From positions 868,001 through 932,000 of the forward strand of contig NZ_CP024996.1 of NCBI RefSeq assembly GCF_003719195.1: a DNA stretch of 64,000 nt. Reading direction: 5' to 3'. The notes below the pieces were generated by a model. It was not told where the DNA came from. It was given only the letters and a program-made list of their open reading frames with translations, and searched no databases. This DNA is from Herbaspirillum rubrisubalbicans. Lineage in GTDB: Bacteria > Pseudomonadota > Gammaproteobacteria > Burkholderiales > Burkholderiaceae_D. The translations under genes and the position numbers were made by a program. Positions within the stretch are counted from its first letter, which is position 1; the number at the start of each line of letters is the position of its first letter. This document shows positions 1 to 9,581 of this stretch, one piece after another.

Positions 1-48
1 CGCGTGCAGGCGACGGAATCGCAGGCCCGGAGTGACCGGACAACCTGA
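1..48 (+). CDS. 3' end of an upstream phage gene (frame uncertain)
   Basis: Frame 1 is open from the window edge to a TGA at 46-48 (last residues SQARSDRTT), 34 bases before the capsid start. A second frame ends with TGA at 33-35, so the frame is not certain. In such phages a scaffold protein often precedes the capsid gene, but too little is visible to name this one. Confidence 0.3.
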   Translation, partial: RVQATESQARSDRTT

Positions 49-82
49 AAGGCGAATTCTCAATCACCTTTTGGAGATTCAA

Positions 83-949
83 ATGCCCCAGTCCATTACC
101 CAGGCCTTCGTGCAGCAGTTCGATACCTCTATCCGACTGCAGGCCCAGCAACGTCGTGCGCGCTTCGAACCCCGCGTGACTGATCGCGGCAACATCGTGG
201 GCGAGTCGTTCACTGCGAACCGCCTGGACGTCCTTGCCGACACTCCCGAGAACACCACCCGCCACGGCGACACCGTCTGGTCGGACGCCAACCACACCAC
301 CCGCGTGGCGCTGATGCGCGACTTCTACCAGGCCCTGCCGGTGGACCGTGCCGATGAGCCCAAGGTGCTGGCCAACCCCAGCGGCTCCTACATGGACTCG
401 CTGAACGCTGCCTGGAACCGCCGCAAGGACCAGATCATCTTCTCGGCTGCCATCGGCAATGCACAGGCCAAGGACGGCACCCTCATCGCCTTGCCGTCGA
501 ATCAGATCATCCTGAACGGTGGCACCGGCTTCACCAAGGCCAAGCTGATCACCGCCAAGAAGATCTTCCGTTCGAACGAGGCCGACGAGCAGGCAGATGT
601 GCCGGAAGAACTGAGCATCGCCTACACCTCCGACATGCTGGAAGACATCCTGTCGGATACCACGCTGACCTCGGCCGACTTCATGGCCGTGAAGATGCTG
701 CAGTCCGGTGATGTCTCGGGCAAGTGGATGGGCTTCAACTGGGTGCCCTACGAGAAGGTGCAGAACACTGCGGGCGTGCTGCGCACCATGGCCTGGGCCA
801 AGTCCTCGATCCACTTCGGTACCGGCTTCTTCGAAGGTCGTGCGCAGCGCCGTGGCGACAAGAAGGACACGCTGCAGCTGTCGGCCGCCGGCTCGGTGGG
901 CGCCGTCCGCGTCTGGGACTACGGCGTCGTGGCCATCGACTTCGTGTAA
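83..949 (+). CDS. Phage major capsid protein
   Basis: Protein of 288 aa expected to form the head shell. The start ATG at 83 has a GGAG Shine-Dalgarno at 73-76; a longer in-frame reading from position 32 lacks one. The sequence resembles the Phage_capsid_2 group found in podoviruses: N-terminal MPQSITQAFVQQF, a charged region near residues 40-90, and a C-terminus ending in WDYGVVAIDFV. Its place before the tail adaptor genes fits. Assignment to the capsid family is from remembered family resemblance; the alternative is another abundant head protein. Confidence 0.8.
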   Translation: MPQSITQAFVQQFDTSIRLQAQQRRARFEPRVTDRGNIVGESFTANRLDVLADTPENTTRHGDTVWSDANHTTRVALMRDFYQALPVDRADEPKVLANPSGSYMDSLNAAWNRRKDQIIFSAAIGNAQAKDGTLIALPSNQIILNGGTGFTKAKLITAKKIFRSNEADEQADVPEELSIAYTSDMLEDILSDTTLTSADFMAVKMLQSGDVSGKWMGFNWVPYEKVQNTAGVLRTMAWAKSSIHFGTGFFEGRAQRRGDKKDTLQLSAAGSVGAVRVWDYGVVAIDFV

Positions 950-995
950 CCCAGCCCTGACATCAACCTCATTCACTCATTGAAAGGAGCCAGTC

Positions 996-1454
996 ATGGC
1001 TGAAGTCAACACCACCCAGGGCGCGAAGATCGTGAACCGCACCCCCAAGCTGCTGCCGCATGAATCCTTCGGCCGCAAGCGCATCCTGGCCGCAAAGATG
1101 CCGGCGGCTTTCGCCCAGCTGGCGATCAACGACACGATCTTCATCGGTCGTGTCCCTTCCGGCAGCCGCTTCACCCTGAACAGCAAGGTGAGCTGCGCCG
1201 CTGGTACTGCCAGCTCGACCATCGACATCGGCATCCGCTCGACCGCCACCGGTACCGTCATCGATGCGGATGGCCTGGCCGCTTCCGTGAACACCAATGC
1301 CGCCGGCCAGAAGGATGCCAATACCGGCGCCTTGATCGCCAGCGGTGCCGAGTATGTGACCACGGAAGAGGTGGATGTCTATGCCACCGTGACCGGCGCA
1401 GTGCTGCAAGCCAACCAGGCGCTGAAGTTCGAAATCGAGTACGTCAACGACTGA
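996..1454 (+). CDS. Putative phage head structural/decoration protein
   Basis: Protein of 152 aa directly after the capsid gene, with a good AAAGGAG ribosome-binding site and followed by a strong terminator, so it is probably co-expressed with the capsid at high level. The middle part (residues 55-145) is rich in Thr, Ser, Ala and Gly with alternating hydrophobic residues, suggesting a beta-structured domain. Small proteins in this position are often head decoration or stabilisation proteins. I recognise no named domain, so the role is inferred from position. Confidence 0.5.
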   Translation: MAEVNTTQGAKIVNRTPKLLPHESFGRKRILAAKMPAAFAQLAINDTIFIGRVPSGSRFTLNSKVSCAAGTASSTIDIGIRSTATGTVIDADGLAASVNTNAAGQKDANTGALIASGAEYVTTEEVDVYATVTGAVLQANQALKFEIEYVND

Positions 1455-1496
1455 TCGATCCTGCTGCTGTCTCGTCCCGCCCGTGCGGGTTTATCC

Positions 1497-1525
1497 AAAC
1501 CGGGGGCCTTGCTCCCGGTTTTTTT
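1497..1525 (+). terminator. Rho-independent terminator after capsid genes
   Basis: Arms at 1497-1507 and 1511-1521 (AAACCGGGGGC / GCTCCCGGTTT, one mismatch) form a short-loop hairpin, continuing into a run of seven T at 1519-1525. It separates the two head genes from the tail genes and probably sets their expression ratio. Confidence 0.85.
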
Positions 1526-1536
1526 GATGGTGCCCC

Positions 1537-2103
1537 ATGCCAAGTGCCGTTTCCATCTGCTCCAATGCCTTGCTCAAGCTCGGCGCCAAGACGATTGCCT
1601 CCTTTGCGGAGGGAAGCGATCACGCCACGCTGGCCAGCAACCTATTCCCATCCGTGCGCGATTCCATGCTGCGTGCTCACTACTGGAATTGCGCCATCAA
1701 GCGCGTGCTGCTTTCACCGCTGACCCAGACCCCGGCCTTCGACTTCGCCTACCAGTTCTCTCTGCCGGGCGACTGGATTCGCACCGTGCAGGTCGGCCGC
1801 AAGGGGTACCAGATTCCATACCGCAGCGAGGGCCGCAACATCCTGTCGGATGCTGCCCAGCTACCGCTGGTCTATGTTTTCAGGAACGAGAACCCGGCAT
1901 CGTGGAGCACGAATTTCATTCGAGTGATGGAGCAGGCCATGGCCGCAGAAATGGCCTACGCCGTGACGGCCTCCAGCAGCCTGCGGGACAGCATGAATGC
2001 TGAACTGCAGCAGATGCTCAAGGTGGCCAAGGCCATCGACGGCCAGGACGATCCGCCGGAAGAGTTCGAAGAGGGCTCCCTGGTCGAATCGCGGTTCTCT
2101 TGA
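1537..2103 (+). CDS. Tail adaptor protein (T7 gp11 / tail tubular protein A-like)
   Basis: Protein of 188 aa. The N-terminal part (VSICSNALLKLGAKTIASF, then a 'SVRDSMLRAHYWNCAIKR' helix) is the typical opening of podoviral adaptor proteins that form a ring below the portal and carry the nozzle. A P-rich segment with LPGDWIRTVQV near residues 75-85 is also characteristic. Length agrees with T7 gp11 (about 196 aa). The large nozzle gene starts 15 bases later, the usual adaptor-nozzle order. Confidence 0.8.
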   Translation: MPSAVSICSNALLKLGAKTIASFAEGSDHATLASNLFPSVRDSMLRAHYWNCAIKRVLLSPLTQTPAFDFAYQFSLPGDWIRTVQVGRKGYQIPYRSEGRNILSDAAQLPLVYVFRNENPASWSTNFIRVMEQAMAAEMAYAVTASSSLRDSMNAELQQMLKVAKAIDGQDDPPEEFEEGSLVESRFS

Positions 2104-2118
2104 GGAAAGGGGACTGAC

Positions 2119-4293
2119 ATGCCGCGCGTCAACATCATCCAAACCAATTTCACCGCAGGCGAAATCACCCCGCGCTGCTTCGGCCGCGTCGATATCGCCC
2201 GGTACCAGAATGGCGCCGAGTCCCTGGAAAACTGCATGGTGACCATCCACGGCGGCGCATTCCGCCGCTACGGCAGTGGATATCAGGCCGCTGCCAAGAT
2301 CGCTGAACGAATCTGCCGCCTGATCCCGTTCGTCTTCAGCACCACCCAGGCCTACATTCTGGAGTTCGGCCATCAGTACGTGCGCTTCTTCAACCAGGGC
2401 GGCGGCCAGATTATCTCGGGCGGTGTACCGTTGGAACTGACGACGCCTTATACCGAAGACATGCTGCGCCAGATCGATTTCACCCAGGGCGCAGACACCA
2501 TGTTGATTTTCCATCCCGATGTCCCGACTCAGATGCTGCGCCGGCTGGGCGCAGCGTCCTGGCGCCTGGAGGCCGCGCCATTCACCACCGTTCCCTTTGA
2601 TGAGGTAGGCGAGCGCTTCAATACCGCGCTCACGATCAACGATCCAACTGTGGGCGGGAGCCGCACCTTCACGGCCGGCGCCGGAGTGTTCTTGCTGGGG
2701 GACCGCGACCGGCGTATCACGTATGAGGGCGGCAGCGCGATCATCACCGGTTTCAACAGTGCCAATCAGCTGGTGGGCACGATCACCTCTCCATTCCCGG
2801 GGACTAGCGTTCCTGCCAATGAGTGGGTGCTGGAGGACTCGCCGCAGGATGCAATCACGCCAGGCGCAAAGGATCCTGTCGGCATCACCATTTCTGTTAC
2901 CTCGACGGGGGATGCATTCCGGGCATCGATGGTCGGCCGGTTCATTGAAATCAACAGCGGACTGCTGTATGTCAATGGCTTTGTGAACGCGCAGAGCATC
3001 CAGGCCAATATCATCAAGGCACTCGATTCGGTGACCGGCGCTCCCAAGGGTGCCTGGAAGCTCCTCGGCGCAATGTGGAACGAGTTTGATGGCTATCCGA
3101 ACACGGGGGCGTTCTACGAGCAGCGCCTTGTTACCGGCGGATCGCGGGGCTATCCGCAAACCATCTGGGGAAGCCAGACGGGCGTCTTCTTCGACTACAC
3201 CATCGGGACCGACGACTCCGACGCTTTCTCGTTCACGCTGCCATCTACCGGCCAGATCAACCCGATCACGCGCATGGCGTCCACTGACGTGCTGCTCATG
3301 ATGACCTACGGCGGCGAGTACACGGCCACCGGTGGGGTGGAGAAGCCGCTGACGCCGACCAATCCGCAGCTCAAGCCGCGCACGCGCTACGGCTGCAACA
3401 ACGTCAAGCCGATCTTGGTCGGTGACGAGCTGATCTATGTGACGCGCTCGGGCAAGAAGGTGCGCGCCATGTCCTACAACTACGCATCCAACAGCTTCCC
3501 GTCCCCCAACATCACCACGCTGGCCGAGCACCTGGTCAAGCCCGGCATCATCGATATGGGGTACCAGCCCGAGCCCGATGGCCGGCTGTGGTGCGTGCGC
3601 ACTGACGGCAAGATCGCCGCGCTGACCATCGATAGAGATGAGGGCGTCACAGCCTGGTCACCGCTGTCTACTGACGGCATTTATGAATCGGTGGCGGTCA
3701 TCCCGAACAACGGTATCGATGAGGTATGGGTAAGCGTGCAGCGCACGATTGATGGCACCGTGCGCCGCTACATTGAGCGCTTCGACGAAAGCCTCCTGAC
3801 CGACGCGGCAATTCTCGGCACGGATGCTACCGGCAAGACGTTATGGACCGGCCTCAATCACTTGGAGGGAAAAGAGGTCGGCGTGCGGGCTGATGGCACC
3901 TATGCCGGGAAATTCACCGTGACCGACGGCGCGATCACGCTCCCGCGCGCGGCCAAGTCCGTGGAAATCGGCATGGTCTACGTGAGCCGGATTGTGCCTC
4001 TTCGCCCCGAGATTCAAACCGGGACCGGTACCGCCCAGGGCAGCAACATGAACACCAGCCAGGCCACTGTGCTGGTGCACGAAACCATCGGCGGCAAGAT
4101 CAACGGCAAGAAGATGACGCAGCGCCGCTTCGGTAGCGACCTGTTGGACAAGGCCATTACGCCGTTTTCCGGCCTGGATCGGATTGGCATCTTGGGCTGG
4201 GAGCGTGGGGATTCGCCGCTGGTCCTGGAGCAGGACGAGCCGCTGCCGTTCCATGTTCTGTGTGTCGTCCGTCAATTCACGGTGAACTCATGA
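2119..4293 (+). CDS. Tail nozzle protein (T7 gp12 / tail tubular protein B-like)
   Basis: Protein of 724 aa with the N-terminal signature of podoviral nozzle proteins: FTAGEITPRCFGRVDIARYQNG, then ENCMVTIHGGAFRRYGS, near residues 10-55. It would form the hexameric tube extending from the adaptor. Size is close to T7 gp12 (about 794 aa). An AGGAAAGGGG ribosome-binding site precedes the ATG at 2119. Its stop overlaps the next start as ATGA (4290-4293), indicating translational coupling to the acetyltransferase. Confidence 0.85.
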   Translation: MPRVNIIQTNFTAGEITPRCFGRVDIARYQNGAESLENCMVTIHGGAFRRYGSGYQAAAKIAERICRLIPFVFSTTQAYILEFGHQYVRFFNQGGGQIISGGVPLELTTPYTEDMLRQIDFTQGADTMLIFHPDVPTQMLRRLGAASWRLEAAPFTTVPFDEVGERFNTALTINDPTVGGSRTFTAGAGVFLLGDRDRRITYEGGSAIITGFNSANQLVGTITSPFPGTSVPANEWVLEDSPQDAITPGAKDPVGITISVTSTGDAFRASMVGRFIEINSGLLYVNGFVNAQSIQANIIKALDSVTGAPKGAWKLLGAMWNEFDGYPNTGAFYEQRLVTGGSRGYPQTIWGSQTGVFFDYTIGTDDSDAFSFTLPSTGQINPITRMASTDVLLMMTYGGEYTATGGVEKPLTPTNPQLKPRTRYGCNNVKPILVGDELIYVTRSGKKVRAMSYNYASNSFPSPNITTLAEHLVKPGIIDMGYQPEPDGRLWCVRTDGKIAALTIDRDEGVTAWSPLSTDGIYESVAVIPNNGIDEVWVSVQRTIDGTVRRYIERFDESLLTDAAILGTDATGKTLWTGLNHLEGKEVGVRADGTYAGKFTVTDGAITLPRAAKSVEIGMVYVSRIVPLRPEIQTGTGTAQGSNMNTSQATVLVHETIGGKINGKKMTQRRFGSDLLDKAITPFSGLDRIGILGWERGDSPLVLEQDEPLPFHVLCVVRQFTVNS

Positions 4294-4748
4294 TCCGGCC
4301 GGCGACATTGGATGATCTGAGGGCCATCGTCCTCATGGGGGAGGCCCTCCATCGGGAAAGCCCACGCTGGTCACGCCTGACCTACAGCCGAGCAAAGGCG
4401 GCGGACATGCTTGCGCGCCTGATCACCCAGCCCTGGGGCCTGGTGCTGGTGGCCGAAGTGGATGGCGAAATCATCGGAGGCATCGCGGCGATCGCCACCA
4501 GCCACTGGAGCAGCACCGATGTGGTGGCAGAGGAAGTCAGCTTCTTCATGAAACCGGAGCATCGAGGCAGCTTGGCCGCGGCGCGCCTGATCTGCTGCAT
4601 GAAGAAGTGGGCAGAACTGAAAGGGGCTGTATGGCTCCACGCCGGCACGTCGACTGGCGTCAATCCTGAAAGAACGGCCCAGCTCTACGAGAAGCTGGGT
4701 TTTACACGTTGTGCAATCGGCTTGGAGGTACTGAACGATGGGAATTGA
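4290..4748 (+). CDS. GNAT-family N-acetyltransferase in the virion operon
   Basis: Protein of 152 aa with GNAT-fold landmarks: IRPATLDDL at the N-terminus, VAEVDGEIIGGIAAI in the centre, a FFMKPEHRGSLAAARLI acetyl-CoA-loop region (motif A, R/Q-x-x-G-like) and YEKLGFTR near the C-terminus. The start at 4290 overlaps the nozzle stop. GNAT enzymes occur between tail and internal-virion genes in several podoviruses; the substrate is unknown and could be a virion protein or a host target. It overlaps the next gene by 11 bases. Confidence 0.8.
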   Translation: MIRPATLDDLRAIVLMGEALHRESPRWSRLTYSRAKAADMLARLITQPWGLVLVAEVDGEIIGGIAAIATSHWSSTDVVAEEVSFFMKPEHRGSLAAARLICCMKKWAELKGAVWLHAGTSTGVNPERTAQLYEKLGFTRCAIGLEVLNDGN

Positions 4749-5262
4749 GACTTCGGCAATTATTTTGCTGGCCGCCACTGCGGCTGGTGCCTATTCGACG
4801 CTGGAGGCCGGGCGGAAGCAGGCCAACGCGCAGCAAGCCCAGCAGCAGGAGCTGGTGAATCAGGCTGCCTATGACAAGGACGCAGCCGTGGCGCAGGCCG
4901 ACAAGATCCGCCGGGCGGCGGCCCAGCAGCAGAGCCAAGCCCGCGCGCAGCTCGCCGGCAGCGGTGCGGCGGTGGGCGAGGGGACTGCCGTCACGATCAA
5001 CGACACGATCGACCTGAATGCCAACCAGGACGCATATACAGCGCTGCTCAGCGGCAGCCGGTCGGCTGGCACTTCGCTGCGCCAGGCCTCTGCCTATGGC
5101 CAGGCTGCCGCAGATTCGGCCAGCGCCAGCTACCTGAACGCGGCGTCCTCGGTGCTGGCGACCGGGGCCGCCATCGGAAAAGGCTGGAAAACGCCTGCGA
5201 GCAGTGCGCCCAGCAGCCTCGGCAGTGGAATTACTGCGCCGGCCAACGCCCTGATCGGCTGA
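4738..5262 (+). CDS. Internal virion protein (T7 gp14-like position)
   Basis: Protein of 174 aa beginning with a hydrophobic helix (residues 5-20), followed by a long Ala/Gln-rich region (residues 25-75) and a Ser/Ala/Gly-rich C-terminus. This composition and place, between nozzle and the large internal proteins, match gp14-type ejection proteins that insert in the outer membrane during DNA entry. Sequence resemblance is compositional rather than motif-based, so the role is inferred. It is followed after 12 bases by the next virion gene. Confidence 0.6.
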   Translation: MGIETSAIILLAATAAGAYSTLEAGRKQANAQQAQQQELVNQAAYDKDAAVAQADKIRRAAAQQQSQARAQLAGSGAAVGEGTAVTINDTIDLNANQDAYTALLSGSRSAGTSLRQASAYGQAAADSASASYLNAASSVLATGAAIGKGWKTPASSAPSSLGSGITAPANALIG

Positions 5263-5274
5263 CAAGGACGAAAA

Positions 5275-7269
5275 ATGCAAATCAATCTTGGCAATTTCGG
5301 CAATGCCGTAGCGCAGCCCGAGCGTGCGGCGCCAGTGCAGGCGAACACCGCCACCGAGCAGGCGCTGGGCAATGTGGCGCGCGCAGGCCAGCAGTTGGCC
5401 GTCACTTTCCAGCAGGTCGACGAGCAGAAGCAGCGCATGCAGGCGGCTTCATCCCTGGCCAGCCTGAACAACGATCTGCACGATATCTACGACTCGGTCT
5501 CTCGCGATGTGCAGGCTGGCGTGATCAAGCCCGAGAACGCCGTCGATGCCTACAACGGCCGGGCCGCAGATGCACGCAAGGCGCGGACCGATGGCCTGAC
5601 GCCGTACCAGATCGAGACCATGGATCCGCACTTGACCAGTACCATGGGCACGCTGACGCGCAACCTGCAGGGCGTGGCGATCAAGAAGACTCAGGACGAT
5701 ATCGGCGCCGATCTGCTCAACACTGGCGAGACCTTGCAGCGCCAGGCCATGCGCGATATGCCGGGAGCAATCGCCCAGTATAAGGACATGGTCAACATCA
5801 TGGGTCCGAAGGCTGGATGGAACGAACTGCAGATGGCAAAAGCGATTCAGGGCTTTACAGAAAACGCTTCGTTCAACTTCGCCAATGCCACCCTGGAGGG
5901 CGCCGCGCAAACCGGCGACAAGGCGCTGGTGCAGGACGCGCTGGCGAAAATCCAGGGGCCGGATGGCGAAATGATCGACCCGCACAAGCGCACGTCGCTG
6001 ATTACCAAGGCCTACGGCTACATCAACGGTATCGACGCGGCGGCACAGCGCGATGCTGACCGTGCGCAGCGGGAGCAGCAGGCCCGTGAGAATGCGGCAG
6101 TGGATGTCTACAACTCCAATTACGATATGGCAATGAAAGGCCGCTACCTGTCGACCGAGGCCATCAATGCCCTTGCTGAAGCAACTGCCGGTACCAAGAT
6201 GGCCGGCCAGGCGCAGGAGTTGGTCAAGTCGCAAGCCAAAATTGCCGGATTTGCCTCGATGTCTCTACCGGAGATGCGCGCCACTGTGGAGCGTATGAAC
6301 GCCGCCGGTTCTGATCCGAAAATCGGTGTGACTCCGCTGGAACAGAAAGTTACCGAGCAGTTCAAGAGCATCCTGTCCGCCAGCGAGAAGGCCTATGCCG
6401 AGAATCCTTGGCAGGCGGCGCAAGAGCGTGGCGCGATCAAGGATGCACCGACCATCCAGCTGAACAACATTGATGACGCCGTGCAGGTGCTACGGCAGCG
6501 CATGAGCGTTATCGGCCAGGTCGAGATCAAAGCCGGGCGCAAGGTGTCGCCGCTCCAGCCCGAAGAAGCCAGCCAGATTGCCCGGGTGATCCGCATGCTT
6601 CCCCCAGATCAGCAGTCTGGCGCTCTGGCCAGCATCGGGACCATCGTTCCAGATGCCGACCGCCTGGCCGCCCTGGCCAAGCAGATGCACGACAAGGACA
6701 ACGTGCTGGGCATGGCCATGATGCTGGCGGGCGACCGCACCACGCAGGGCCGCTACAGCAGCGAGCTGCTGCTGCGCGGAGACAGGGCGATCAAGGACAA
6801 GGCCATCATGATGGACACGGCCAAGGAAACCGGCTGGCGCGGCAGCATCGCAAACCTGGTGGGGGACGCCTTCCCTAATCAGGAGGTGCGGCAGCAGGTC
6901 ATCGACTCGGCATACCTGATCAATGCTGGCATCGTGGCTGATGGTGGAAGCTCGGACCCTGCCCGGGCATTGCGCCTGACCGTCGGCAGCATCGTGGAGC
7001 GCAACGGCGTCAAGGTACCGCTGCCGCGCGGCATGGAAGAGGGTGATTTCGAAAAGCGCCTGAAGGCGGTCACCGCTGCCGATATCGCCGCCCAGACTAC
7101 GGATAAGGTCTATGCCGGTGCCCAGGCTATCCCGGTTGCCGACTTCGTCAAGCAGCTCCCCAATGCCGCCCTCGTCAGCGCTGGCCAGGGCCGGTACAAC
7201 GTCAAGGCCGGCGGCACGCTGGTGACGAACAGCCAGGGCCAGCGGATCACCATCAGGATTTCCCCATGA
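5275..7269 (+). CDS. Large internal virion protein (T7 gp15-like position)
   Basis: Protein of 664 aa, almost entirely predicted helical, rich in Ala, Gln, Asp and Lys, with no membrane segment or signal peptide. The N-terminal 15 residues (INLGNFGNAVAQP) are a typical opening for podoviral core proteins. In this gene order it corresponds to gp15, which forms part of the ejected trans-envelope channel. Its stop overlaps the following start (ATGA, 7266-7269). No enzymatic motif was recognised. Confidence 0.6.
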   Translation: MQINLGNFGNAVAQPERAAPVQANTATEQALGNVARAGQQLAVTFQQVDEQKQRMQAASSLASLNNDLHDIYDSVSRDVQAGVIKPENAVDAYNGRAADARKARTDGLTPYQIETMDPHLTSTMGTLTRNLQGVAIKKTQDDIGADLLNTGETLQRQAMRDMPGAIAQYKDMVNIMGPKAGWNELQMAKAIQGFTENASFNFANATLEGAAQTGDKALVQDALAKIQGPDGEMIDPHKRTSLITKAYGYINGIDAAAQRDADRAQREQQARENAAVDVYNSNYDMAMKGRYLSTEAINALAEATAGTKMAGQAQELVKSQAKIAGFASMSLPEMRATVERMNAAGSDPKIGVTPLEQKVTEQFKSILSASEKAYAENPWQAAQERGAIKDAPTIQLNNIDDAVQVLRQRMSVIGQVEIKAGRKVSPLQPEEASQIARVIRMLPPDQQSGALASIGTIVPDADRLAALAKQMHDKDNVLGMAMMLAGDRTTQGRYSSELLLRGDRAIKDKAIMMDTAKETGWRGSIANLVGDAFPNQEVRQQVIDSAYLINAGIVADGGSSDPARALRLTVGSIVERNGVKVPLPRGMEEGDFEKRLKAVTAADIAAQTTDKVYAGAQAIPVADFVKQLPNAALVSAGQGRYNVKAGGTLVTNSQGQRITIRISP

Positions 7270-9569
7270 TCGAAAACATGTTCCAAGACGGCACCGACAA
7301 GGTGCTGGACGATCGCGTGGCGCGCCCGGTTGCAGAACCGCCGGCGCGCCCGTCGTTTGGTTTGAGCCTGTGGAACACCACCAAGGCGCTGCCCAAGGGC
7401 GTGGCCACCGGTGCCACCGAGTCGGCCGCGTTCGGCTCGGACATCCTGGGCGCCTTCGGTGCTGTCCAAGGGGGCTATGGCGTGCAGGCCGATCCAGCCA
7501 TGCTGTTCGACAGCGACATGCAGCAGCGGGTCGCCGGCGCCGAAGGCCAGAAGGCCCGGGAGGATGTCCAGTCCGGCGCGGCCTTCACCAGCGAGACCGG
7601 CACCAGCCTGCGCGCCACTGCCCGCACCATGATGCCGGACGCCACCACCAGCAATGCGGCCGAGAACATCCTGTTCGGCCTGGGCCGCTTCGGCGTCAAG
7701 GCCGTGGCCTATTCCGTGCTGGGTACCCCGATTCCTGGCGCAGTCTTCACCGGTACCGATGAGGCGTTCGTGGAGGCGCAGCGACTGCAGGAACAGGGTG
7801 TGGACTTCGAAACTCGGACCAAGGCGGCGATTGCGGCTGGCGGCGCGGCTGCTGCTGCCACGGCACTGCCTGTGGCTGGCAAGACCGTCGGCCAGACGGT
7901 GGGCCTGGTGGCGGCAGGCGGCCCCGGTACCTTCATCGCGCAGCAGGCGGCCAGCCGCGCCATCCTCCAGAATGCCGGCTATGACAAGATCGCAGAGCAG
8001 TATGACCCATTCGACCCGGTAGGCCTGGCCGTCGCCACCCTGATCCCTGCAGGCTTCGGTGCCTATGCCTCGCGCGGCATGCGCAATGCCCGCCCGGTGG
8101 CCGCGCCGATGGATGCAGCAGCTTCCCGCGAGCTGGTGCAGATGGGCATGAACGAGCGGCAGGCGCTGCGCTTCGACGACGCCCGGCTCGACGCCTATGC
8201 GGTCACCGCCGCCCAGCGGGCAGGCGTGCCGCCCGAGGTGCTGCTGGCCGCGAAGAATGCCGGCGAGCGCTCCAGCAGCAGCGCCGCCACTTCCCCGGTG
8301 GGCGCCAAGGGCATCATGCAGTTCATGGATGCGACCTGGCAACAGTACGGCAAAGGCAACGTGCGCGACCCGGTGGCCTCGATCGATGCCGGAGCTGCCT
8401 ATCTGGCCGACCTGGGCAAGCAGTATGGTGGCGACTGGCGGGCCGCGCTGGCGCACTACAACGGCGGCACGCTGGCGGGCAAGGCTGTGCAGGCCGGGAA
8501 GGCCCCGCCGGCAGCAGAGACCCGCGCCTATCTGGAGCGCACCGACAAGTTCATTGCCGAGCGCCAGGGCACCGAGGCCGGCCGCGCCGCAGCAGCAGAC
8601 CCCGAAGCCGTGGCCGCCGCCCGCGTCAATCTGATTCGCGAGACCGTCAATTCCTGGAACTTGAAGGACCCCGCCGACATCGCTGGCGCCGAGCAGCACC
8701 TGGCCGCTTTCAGCCGGGCGGCGGACCAGCTGAGCGCAGGGGAGCGGGTGGCCGTCAGCGATACCCTGAACTTGGACAATCTGGCGCAGGCGCGCATGCT
8801 TGATGACTTCGGCGCCCGGATGGAGGCCATGCGCGCCACCCTGCTGGAAGATGCCGGCAACGTGGCAGAGCCGGGCGCAATTCGCTCGATGCGCGATGAA
8901 ATCACCGCGCTGCGCCAAACCATCCCAGCTGTTGACGACGCGGCGCTGCGGGCGCGTGCCAAGGAAATCCAGGCCGAGGGCGGCAGCTACAAGCAGGCCC
9001 TGGCCACCGCCACCAAGGAACTCAACGGGCGGGCGGCCGAAATCAACCAGCGTATCGACTCCCTGCAGCAGCAGATCGACCGCAATGCCGAGGCCACCCG
9101 GGCCAATGAGCAAATTGCCCAGATCGACCAGCAGATTGCCCAGGTGCGCCAGCAGCGCGCCGCAATTGATGCGCCCACCCCGAAGCGCGGCGCGCTGGCC
9201 GTGCAGCAGGCGCTGGCCGAGCCGCCCGCGAAAAGTGCCAAATCTGGCACTCTCGAGAGTGGTAAATCCAGTGGTACACCAGCACCTGAAAATTTACCAG
9301 CATCCCCGAAAGCCACGCCGCAAGCGGCTGAAGGTGGAAAGCCTGCTGCTGACTCGAGTAGCCAGGCCAGTCCCGTTGCCGCCGTGCTCGACGGCCAGAC
9401 CGCTGAAATCGGCCGCCTCTCGCCCGACATGATGATCCAGCTGGAAGGCATGGACGCACCGCTGCCGCTGGCCGAGGCGCTGGCCAAGGTCAAGGAAGAG
9501 GCCGCCGCCGAGGCCAAGGACGCCGGCCTGCTCCAGGTGGCCGCCGAATGCTTCCTGCGCAATTCTTAA
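7266..9569 (+). CDS. Internal virion protein with lytic transglycosylase (SLT) domain
   Basis: Protein of 767 aa. A soluble lytic transglycosylase domain lies at about residues 315-400: VPPEVLLAAKNAGERSSS supplies the catalytic Glu (E334), followed by SPVGAKGIMQFMDATW and the terminal ALAHYNGG motif. Such domains open peptidoglycan locally during phage DNA entry, as in T7 gp16. A coiled coil rich in Gln/Ile repeats spans about residues 595-640, followed by a low-complexity Ser/Pro/Lys linker (about 640-710). Two hydrophobic stretches near residues 170-220 could be membrane-active. Confidence 0.85.
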   Translation: MIENMFQDGTDKVLDDRVARPVAEPPARPSFGLSLWNTTKALPKGVATGATESAAFGSDILGAFGAVQGGYGVQADPAMLFDSDMQQRVAGAEGQKAREDVQSGAAFTSETGTSLRATARTMMPDATTSNAAENILFGLGRFGVKAVAYSVLGTPIPGAVFTGTDEAFVEAQRLQEQGVDFETRTKAAIAAGGAAAAATALPVAGKTVGQTVGLVAAGGPGTFIAQQAASRAILQNAGYDKIAEQYDPFDPVGLAVATLIPAGFGAYASRGMRNARPVAAPMDAAASRELVQMGMNERQALRFDDARLDAYAVTAAQRAGVPPEVLLAAKNAGERSSSSAATSPVGAKGIMQFMDATWQQYGKGNVRDPVASIDAGAAYLADLGKQYGGDWRAALAHYNGGTLAGKAVQAGKAPPAAETRAYLERTDKFIAERQGTEAGRAAAADPEAVAAARVNLIRETVNSWNLKDPADIAGAEQHLAAFSRAADQLSAGERVAVSDTLNLDNLAQARMLDDFGARMEAMRATLLEDAGNVAEPGAIRSMRDEITALRQTIPAVDDAALRARAKEIQAEGGSYKQALATATKELNGRAAEINQRIDSLQQQIDRNAEATRANEQIAQIDQQIAQVRQQRAAIDAPTPKRGALAVQQALAEPPAKSAKSGTLESGKSSGTPAPENLPASPKATPQAAEGGKPAADSSSQASPVAAVLDGQTAEIGRLSPDMMIQLEGMDAPLPLAEALAKVKEEAAAEAKDAGLLQVAAECFLRNS

Positions 9570-9581
9570 CGAGAGGAAACC

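Noticed and set aside
1861..3531. 556-codon antisense ORF opposite the adaptor and nozzle genes
   Set aside because: High-GC shadow frame of well-supported phage genes; low-complexity translation with no family resemblance.
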